The position numbers were made by a program, and so were the translations under genes. The notes beneath the pieces are model-generated. The model did not search any database and had not been told where the DNA came from. It worked only from the letters and a program-made list of their open reading frames with translations. Positions 49,449-57,835 of a stretch of DNA of 64,000 nt are shown here, one piece after another. Position 1 is the stretch's first letter. Every line of letters begins with the position of its first letter. The stretch comes from Paraspadella gotoi (Eukaryota > Chaetognatha), in assembly GCA_051294375.1 (NCBI GenBank), contig CM119267.1, forward strand, positions 21,887,486 to 21,951,485, read 5' to 3'.

Positions 49449-49987
49449 TTAATCCGGATGTAGTAAAAACCTCTGGCAGTAATCATCCGACGTGCATTTC
49501 TTAAGTTCCGGAAAGTTCGGGATGCATTCCTTGCACTCCTTTGAGCACTCGGCGACACACTTGGAGCCTGCAACGGAATCCAACGATTTCCTTTATCTAT
49601 TTGCTTTTGAATTTTGTTTCGGCAAAAAAAACAAAAACAAGGAAATAAAAGATAGTACTATTTCTGCAAGTCGCCTCATTTCTATTTTTTTATTCTAGTT
49701 TTAACTTTATCATCTAACAAAACATAATCTAACCCCGCTAACCCTATCTTTTGAACTACCGTAGTTCAGAATTTAAGCCAAAATGGATCGCCTTTAGGAA
49801 AATAAATCACAAAATACAAGTCGGCATTCGTCTATAAATTAGTTGAACCTTTTTTCGATACGCAACAAGAAAGCATTTCGTCGCAGTTGTTTCCCTTCTT
49901 CGTCTTATGGCAGATTTTATCCGTCGTCGTCATCGTCGTCGCCAGGACGATCGTCGCGAGGATCGTCGTCCTTATCGTCGGCGTCAT
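49449..49987 (-). CDS. Ten-cysteine small secreted peptide
   Basis: Two exons: 49,987-49,849 (ATG to donor GTTCAAC, phase 1) and 49,567-49,449 (acceptor TTGCAG, to a TAA). The product is 85 residues. Residues 1-22 form a short hydrophobic Thr/Ala/Ile-rich leader with ILATIVLA as core, fitting a signal peptide. The mature part has ten cysteines at 26, 35, 41, 42, 50, 54, 58, 61, 71 and 77, spaced C-x8-C-x5-CC-x7-C-x3-C-x3-C-x2-C-x9-C-x5-C. This allows five disulfides. The adjacent CC pair recalls knottin or colipase-like folds, but I recognise no family and assign no function. The start is the only ATG ahead of the leader. The intron holds a piece of the TTAGGG-like element. An alternative donor after residue 78 (AG|GTTTTT) would have the wrong phase for the next exon. 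Confidence 0.65.
49690..49812. repeat. CCCTAA-like TIR element fragment in an intron
   Basis: Contains AACCCCGCTAACCCTATC and a terminus ATGGATCGCCTTTAGGAAAA at 49,783-49,802. It lies inside the intron of the ten-cysteine peptide gene. Confidence 0.5.
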
Positions 49988-50297
49988 CGTTTCGCGTTTC
50001 GATACCGAATCAGGATAATTATTAATTATTTCCTTCCTTCAAGTCACTCTTCCGGCTAAACCGAAAAAGTATTCGTTCCATTTATTCAACATTTAGCGGG
50101 ACGCAATGGACGAGCGAGCATAGAATCATGTGTTAAATGTTAAAATAATGTAGCAAAGATGTTAGATAGAAGGTAGAATAGATAAAAGGATTACGAAATA
50201 CTCAATAAAGAATTGTATGAAAATTAAAAAAAGAAAAACTAACATTTAAAAAGAAGTATTATGTCGTTTTCGGTGGATTCACTCTGAATTTAAAAGA

Positions 50298-50315
50298 ATT
50301 CTCTTTCTCTCTTTG

Positions 50316-50346
<31 letters not shown>

Positions 50347-50503
50347 TCCCATCCGCAAAAAAGCGATTGAGACTTTCGGCCTTTTTTTTTGGCAACAAAC
50401 AAAATTTGACTTCGGTCTGATAAGGAAATAAAAACTGCGACGGGAGTCGAATAAAACTCGGAAAGAGAGAAATAAAAGAGCAATGAAGGACGTGACACGT
50501 GCG

Positions 50504-50547
<44 letters not shown>

Positions 50548-50614
50548 TAAAGGGCCAAAAAGTGATCCTAAAAAATAGGAGACGTTTTATTGCATCAGCA
50601 GTTTGTCGAAGAAG

Positions 50615-50668
<54 letters not shown>
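50298..50668. repeat. (CT)n, (GA)n, (CT)n microsatellites
   Basis: CT at 50,298-50,348, GA at 50,501-50,548 and CT at 50,617-50,666. The opposed tracts could pair. Confidence 0.9.
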
Positions 50669-50699
50669 ATATCACCAGAGAAGCTTCATCATTAAAAGG

Positions 50700-51550
50700 A
50701 GTCTCATTCTCCCTTCAGTCAAGAGGCCACTGCGGAGTGACAAAGTGACAAAGAGTGACAGGGAAGAGAGTATATGTTGAGAGATGCCGTTGCTCATCTC
50801 TTTATTTTAATCATCATGATTCATTTTCTACATTTTGTCTACTCAAGCCTATCTGTGTGCTACTTTCTATGCTCTTTACCTTTTCACGTTTCACAGAGAG
50901 ACCAGTCACAGTGAGACTTCAGCCCGTCACAAAACGGCCTTTTTACGGGGACATGAGGCACGTTGTCACTCAGTCATGTTTTGTCACCACTTGTAGCAGC
51001 TCATGACGTCTTGTCACGTGGGCAATAGACTTGTGGAGGTCCACACTTCGACCACAGCACTTTCGATGGACTTGTGGCCAACTGACGGAGGCGGTGACAA
51101 ATGGGCTGACACCCTCGCCGACAAAGGGTCTCAGCGTCACTCGCGACGGCGCCACCAAAGGGGCGCTGGATGCGGCCGCGCCCACTTCTGGCGACGAGGG
51201 GATTGACGGCAGTCTCCCCCAGTAATGGCGCGACGGGTCATAGGACTAGGTCCTCGACAGTATCGATTCTGAGATGACTGTGGTGAGATGAGTGTGAATC
51301 CCTTCGACCTCGAGAAACCAATTAGGGACTACTTACTAAGTTATTAATCAATCATTAATTAATGTATGATGATTAAAGAACGTCTTTAAGAATGTTTAAT
51401 TGTTTATCGAAAGTTCGTTGCCATGACGACAGAGTACGGACGTTTTGACTCCACGCATAGTTATGCGTTTAATTTTTAAAAGTTATTATAAAATAAGCTC
51501 ATAATGATGAGACGTTATAAAAATAAGTTCGCTTGTGAGAAAGTAAAAAA
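50700..51550. other. No gene recognised; GC-richer stretch with GTCAC motifs
   Basis: Many TGACAAAG and GTCAC words between 50,738 and 51,020, then a GC-rich part to 51,240 in which all frames show long open stretches. No splice or domain support was found on either strand. Confidence 0.35.
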
Positions 51551-51587
51551 CTAATCAACGGATCAACGGGATTGGAGACGCGGTATT

Positions 51588-51650
<63 letters not shown>

Positions 51651-51731
51651 CCCGTTGCTCTTTTTCTGCGTTTGGGCTTAATGATCGCGCAAATCACGCC
51701 CGAGAGAGCCGGAGAGAGAGANNNNNNNNNN
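51588..51731. repeat. (CT)n microsatellite and 10-N gap
   Basis: CT repeat at 51,588-51,648. A short gap of ten N at 51,722-51,731 sits inside a GA run. Confidence 0.9.
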
Positions 51732-51903
51732 GAGAGACAGGATCGCTGGGGAATCGGTCTGTTGTTTGCCTTAACCATTAAAAATTGTTACGTTGTATAA
51801 AATGCTATTCGAGGATAGGATCTCTATGAGGCGATTTTTTTATGGTGCTGACGAACGCTCGTCGCTCGTTTCGGCAGACGTTAGTTTTTTATAAAAAGGT
51901 TAA

Positions 51904-52775
51904 GGGGACCAAGTGAACAGGGGGGGTAAAAAGCTGAAAGAATAATGTTTGATTCTTTAACTTAAGCTAGTTCTTACCATATAATTATTTCTTTTATAAT
52001 CATTTGGGAAAGTAGTTAAAAAATTCAATGATGATCAACTGCCTAATTTTCTTTAAAAAATTGGTAAGAATAAAATCTTTTTTAAGTTTTAAACTTTTTT
52101 TCTTAAAAAGGGTAAGATCTAATTTTAAAAAGATTTTTTTTATTACAAAAGTTTATAACAAAAAAATTAGCAATGAATAAAAATTTAGGGTATCAACTGA
52201 TTTTATTTAAACTTTCTTTTCAAGTGATTCTGTTAATCAAATAAAAATATAAAATTTTAAAGTAATATATATATATAAAAAGAAAAGAAAGTTTTATACT
52301 TTATTAAATTCTGAATTGTTATAATTAGGAATCAAATATGATTTAAAAATACTTTTAAAGGATAAATATTAATATTAATTAATAGTTAATATAGTTTTTT
52401 ATAAGAATAGAATTTAGGTTTTATTTTTCAGCTTTTAAATGTATTTAGAATTAAAAAAATATTAATCTGGTAAAGTCTTTGTTCAATGAGGCTTAAACCT
52501 AAAATTTTAGCTTTGTACAGTAAAAAATAAAAATTAAAAATTTAGTCAAAAATATTTTTTACTACAAAAATAAAATAATGGATAATATAAATATTTAGGT
52601 AGGATCAATTATAATTTTTTTAATAATAATTAAATTTTTGATTCCGCTACAATAAGAGATAGGATTTTTTTAAAAAAAACTTTCCTATACAAAAAAAATT
52701 AATGACTATTACCATTCAAATTCCTTTGATGATAGACCCTTAAGCTGATGATATCATTTTTATCACTCGGTCCCC
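51904..52775. mobile_element. TTAA-flanked inverted-repeat element (piggyBac-like MITE candidate)
   Basis: TTAA at 51,900-51,903 is followed by GGGGACCAAGTGA. At the other end TCACTCGGTCCCC is followed by TTAA at 52,776-52,779. The termini are inverted repeats agreeing at 12 of 13 positions, and the interior of 872 bp is very AT-rich with no open frame. A TTAA target-site duplication is the mark of the piggyBac superfamily. A TA-duplicating element cannot be ruled out, because TA also fits within TTAA. Confidence 0.6.
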
Positions 52776-53304
52776 TTAAATGAAAAGCCCGAATTAACTA
52801 CTCCGGTATATGGACAGAGTTCATTCTTTTTTTTCTAAATTTTGTCTCATTTTCTCGGTTTCTCGTCTCCTCTGTCCTCAACAACGTTTCAGATAAAATT
52901 TGTTGACACTTGACAGAAAAGAATTAGCGACAGACAAAGAATAACAACTAAGCTGTGGTCAGTTCAATTTACCTTAATTTTAAAACTGGATTTAAATATT
53001 TCTAATTTTGAATTTTGACAAATTTAAATAATAAAATTTAATTTAAAAATTTTAAAATAAAGCGAAACAATATCACAAAAGTCGCGGGATTTATTTTTAG
53101 AACAAAAATATCGTCATCCTTCCCAGTTTATTCCCTTTTTTAATCCCCTTTCGATCCCAATCGATCCCCCAGTGAATCCCCCAGTGAATCCCCGCTCGTT
53201 TCCCGCCTTTCCCCTCCTCATATTTCCTTTCCTCCAAATCTTTCCCCGGAATTTTCCCTCCAAAAGTTAACAGCGTCATAAAACGCCATGTATTTCATGT
53301 TTCT

Positions 53305-53345
<41 letters not shown>
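53305..53345. repeat. (CT)n microsatellite
   Basis: CT repeat. Confidence 0.9.
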
Positions 53346-53454
53346 CTCGAGATTCTTTTCTTGCCTCAGCCGCTTTATCTCACTCGCTCTAAATCGAAAA
53401 AATGGTTCCCGGTTTCACACTTTAAATGATTTACGGCTTTCGCAGGGATTTTTA

Positions 53455-53535
53455 GTTGCGTCGCGGAGCTACTCTATAAGTTACTATTAGTTCGGTAGGT
53501 TCGTCAGCCTGTCCTACTTCAAATGCTCATAATTA
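53455..53535. repeat. Dispersed repeat 'R3', partial copy 3
   Basis: GGAGCTACTCTATAAGTTAC and the following GTCTGTCC-like stretch match the first part of 34,005 and 35,205. It ends about 13 bp before the palindrome begins. Confidence 0.6.
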
Positions 53536-53547
53536 AGATAATACTGC

Positions 53548-56077
53548 ACTTGGGGATGACGGCGAGGCCGCGGTCGATGGAGAAGCGGAGGAGGATCTGG
53601 AAAGGGGGGTTGAAAAGAGAAGGGGGGTGTGGAAAAATGGTCACTGCTGTCAGTGGTCACTGGTCAGTATTACTAGGATGGTTGAGGATGGATGGCCCAA
53701 AAAATTAGGGGTGATGAAATTTTTATTGAGACGACTCTTTTCTGATCCGCTTTTATCATCGACCGGACCAACTGACCTTACGTCTCCTCGGCGTTATTGC
53801 TTTTGTCCGGTCAATCTAAGGTCATTGCCAAAGCTAGGGCAAAGTGGCCGTGTGATAGACCAGCTCGGAGAAAGTAAGTCGCCTCAGACGTTTTGAGTAA
53901 GACAAAATCGAGAGGGTGTGGACGAATTCTTGTCAAGAAAGTCTTTATAATATTGCTAATAATCGCTAATAAACGAAAGAAAAAAATATAAAATGAGGCA
54001 ATCCAAAATTAAATTAAATATAAGCATTGGATCGATGTAACTGACCGACTAAACTAATCCCACCTGCGCCACCGTCTTTCCGTGTTTCTCCGCCAGGGTC
54101 TTTAACGCCGGATGATCCAAGAGCGAGGGCGCGTCCGGTCGTGGCAGGTCGTTCGAGGGAGAGCCTAGCGGGCTGTAGGCCGTCACGGCGATGTCGAGGG
54201 ATCGACAAAAATCTATGAGTTTCGAGTTGCGAAGTAAGGATGGCTCTCGATCTGTGGGGAAGGGAAGGGATTTAATTAGAATCATTTTAATTAGATTGAA
54301 ATGAACGGAGGAAAATTAGAATAATATTGCTAGTACATGGATAATTGGATATAGGATAAGGCACTGAGAGGTCTGATTGAAACATGTCATGTGGTCGGAA
54401 GTAAATTGTTATGTTTCCGAGTCGTTTGACAATTATTTTTAAACTTTCGGTAAAAGAAGTTCATCAAGTTTGTCCGAGAACCGGTAACTTGTAGTCATAA
54501 GCTGAAGGCTTTACTAAATGAGCCAATGTGTGACGACCAGTAGTAATTTATGACGATTATCAGAGGGGAATTTCCAGGTGGAGCCCCGAGTGTCTTCGGT
54601 CCCATCCGTCTGTCTTTTTGTCCGTCTCAGGCGCTTCCCAAATGCCTCGACCCGCCTGTAGCACCGCCGGCTTGACCCTCCCGTTGTCGACGATCCGCTT
54701 GATCTGTCGACTGTTGAAGTTGGAGAGTCCTATCGATTTGACGAGGCCTTCCGCTTGGAAATCTCCATCGCCGCCCAGGTCTCGAGGAATTCGACGTCGG
54801 ACCCTTGGAGAGTTCCGTCGGGGTTTGAGGGAGGAGCTCGTCGCCTGGAAGAAGATGGAAGGAGGGAGAGAAGATGGAAGGGAAGGGGAAGTGTGGTTCG
54901 AGAATGTTGGGAAAAGTTTTATGTCATTCTATTTTTTGAATTCTTAGAAAAGACATTATTTGGGCTTTTCAAAAATTATTTATAATTTTATTGGATCAAG
55001 ACTCCAAAATTTAATCTTAAAATTTGACGACCAATATGATATGATATATAAAATATAGTAATAAAACGAACAAAAAGGCTGCGATGGGTTATGAAAACCT
55101 TAATCAAGACTCTCACCATCTATTTAAAAACAACTTGATATGAAACTGTTTTCTTGTTTATAAACGAATTATTTTAATGAAACATCACATACAGTTACGA
55201 CCTTAATCAGTTTGAATTACATAAACAGTTTTTGCATTAAAGTAAGAGACTAAAAAAGAGTGTGGTGAGAGAGAAATGGGGAGAGAAATAGAGAGTGAGT
55301 GAGAACATTAGAAACTGTCCAACAAAGAATTATGATATTGAAAACAAAGAAAACATTTTCTCTTAATGCTTATTGCTTATCACATCTAAAACAGATACGA
55401 ACCTTCCTTCAGCCCCATCGGCCAGTGAATGAGATAAAGGTCCAGGTAATCCAGCTTCAAAGACTTGAGACTCTGGGCCAGACATTTTCGTGCTCGGCCC
55501 CTGGAGAGATGAGTCAACCAGAGCTTCGACGTCACGAAAACTTGGTCTCGACGGACGAGGCCTTCGCTGAAGGATTCCCCGAGCGCTTCGCCGATTTCTG
55601 ACTCGTTGCCGTAAATGAAGGCGCAGTCTGCGGTGGAAAGCTAATATTTGTTATAAAAGAAAATTTAAATATTTCGAGGTTCATTTTGTGAACAAATCCT
55701 AAAAAAATTGTCTCAAACAAGAGAATGGAATGGAACGATAGAATGACCCGATTGATCAAACTGACTTGCCTCTCAGTGGATTTTTTTCATTTTTTAAAGC
55801 TCTAACCGTTCGACACTTTGCATTCACACAATTATTACACGAATATTGAGAAAAAAAAAAGGTTTAGTAAAAATTTGTATCTATATTACGTTAAGTATTG
55901 TATAATTATTATACGTTTTATACAATTCCTGCATTATAAGTGATACCTATGTGACGGTATCCAAGGAGAGGGCGTGCTTGATCGCCGATCTTACTTCTCC
56001 GTGAGCGGCGCTCCGGCTCCAGGTTCGAGGCCGAGGACCGGCATGGAGCGGCCCGTGTGGAGCGTAATCACATTCAT
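53548..56077 (-). pseudogene. Aldo-keto reductase, broken mirror copy
   Basis: Inverted copy of the intact gene at 57,836-60,548. Minus-strand exons are 56,077-55,947, 55,627-55,403, 54,844-54,656, 54,251-54,064 and the start of the last exon, 53,596-53,548. Exon 1 lacks two bases against the intact copy, exon 3 two and exon 4 one. Each is a loss of one base, several within a short run of the same base, and together they break the frame. Exon 2 keeps its 225-base length. Exon 5 stops after 49 bases, near the codon for the NADPH-binding lysine, where similarity ends. Splice sites are kept, including the GC donor after exon 3. It is either a recent decaying duplicate or the same locus from a less accurate contig. 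Confidence 0.75.
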
Positions 56078-56283
56078 CCTCTCCGTGATGTGTTCGACTG
56101 AAAATTGGATGTGAATTTCTGGGATCGAAAAAAATACAAACCGGGAAGAGATCAAGGGTCACGGAAAAAGACTCGAAGCTGAAAACTCGAAGTTGTTTTA
56201 AAACTGATTCAGTAGATGTCTATCTCTATCTCTCTCTCTCTCTCTCTGTTAATTTCTCTCTTTGTTCGTCTGTTTCGCTCTCT

Positions 56284-56324
<41 letters not shown>

Positions 56325-56964
56325 ATATCTATATCTATATCTATATCTGTAAAATAAAAAAACTTTGCTAAAATATTTTCTTAAAATTAAAAAAGAAATA
56401 TTTGTTGTATCAATTTCATAAAGAAAATGATTAAAAAAAAAGAAGTAATTCAAATTTGTAAAAATCCGATAGCCATGTTAATATTATTAGATAAATTAGC
56501 TTTTTCAAATATTTTTTATTTTAAAGAATTCACATAAACAACTATCAAAACAAATTAAAACATTTTTTATAATTGTTTTAAAAAGTAGTTATTATTAAAT
56601 TGTTTATGTTCTCTTTTGCCTTATATTCAACCTTACCATGACGCATTAATCTCATTTGCATATTCGAGTCACTCGATTTTTATAACTAACTTTTGAACTT
56701 ACTTGACCCACCGGCTGTGTATCTAATTTCCATTAAATATCGTACTGATCATATTTTGAAAGATTTTTGAAAATCTGAATCTAGATTCAGGCACTAGCAT
56801 AAGTAATAGCATGTTCAGTTGTTACCATGTTACCAAGTGGATCATAGAGTAATATCATCAGCTTATGACCAAATGATACCAGGATAGATCTATATGGTAA
56901 CTACACAGCAGGAAGTGAGAGGACAGCTATAAGCAACCATGTTGCCAAGTATTGCTCAAAATGA

Positions 56965-56989
56965 NNNNNNNNNNNNNNNNNNNNNNNNN
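56965..56989. other. Assembly gap (25 N) at palindrome centre
   Basis: Exactly 25 N at the axis of the inverted repeat. Confidence 0.95.
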
Positions 56990-57599
56990 CTGTCCTCTCA
57001 CTTCCTGCTGTGTAGTTACCATATAGATCTATCCTGGTATCATTTGGTCATAAGCTGATGATATTATCTATGATCCACTTGGTAACATGGTAACAACTGA
57101 ACATGCTATTACTTATGCTAGTGCCTGAATCTAGATTCAGATTTTCAAAAATCTTTCAAAATATGATCAGTACCGCATATTTAATGGAAATTAGATACAC
57201 AGCCGGTGGGTCAAGTAAGTTCAAAAGTTAGTTATAAAAAATCGAGTGACTCGAATATGCAAATGAGATTAATGCGTCATGGTAAGGTTGAATATAAGGC
57301 AAAAGAGAACATAAACAATTTAATAATAACTACTTTTTAAAAACAATTAATAAAAAATGTTTTAATTTGTTTTGTTAGTTGTTTATGTGAATTCTTTAAA
57401 ATAAAAAATATTTAAAAAGCTAATTTATCTAATAATATTAACATGGCTATCGGATTTTTACAAATTTGAATTACTTCTTTTTTTTTAATCATTTTCTTTA
57501 TGAAATTGATACAACAAATATTTCTTTTTTAATTTTAAGAAAATATTTTAGCAAAGTTTTTTTAATTTTTTACAGATATAGATATAGATATAGATATAA

Positions 57600-57652
57600 A
57601 GAGAGAGAGAGAGAGAGAGAGAGAGCGAAACAGACGAACAAAGAGAGAAATT

Positions 57653-57692
<40 letters not shown>
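57600..57692. repeat. (GATATA)n and (GA)n upstream of the reductase
   Basis: A GATATA hexamer run at 57,575-57,597 and two GA runs end about 145 bp before the start codon. The mirror image is at 56,221-56,345. Length differs between arms, as expected for microsatellites. Confidence 0.85.
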
Positions 57693-57696
<4 letters not shown>

Positions 57697-57835
57697 CATC
57701 TACTGAATCAGTTTTAAAACAACTTCGAGTTTTCAGCTTCGAGTCTTTTTCCGTGACCCTTGATCTCTTCCCGGTTTGTATTTTTTTCGATCCCAGAAAT
57801 TCACTCCAATTTTCAGTCGAACAATCACGGAGAGG

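Noticed and set aside
51031-51225. Frames in the GC-rich stretch as a protein C terminus
   Set aside because: Three frames look equally protein-like because of GC-rich composition. No acceptor or family match.
55299-55601. Plus-strand frame over the left reductase exon 2 (and its mirror at 58,313-58,615)
   Set aside because: Antisense shadow of reductase exon 2 extended into the intron.
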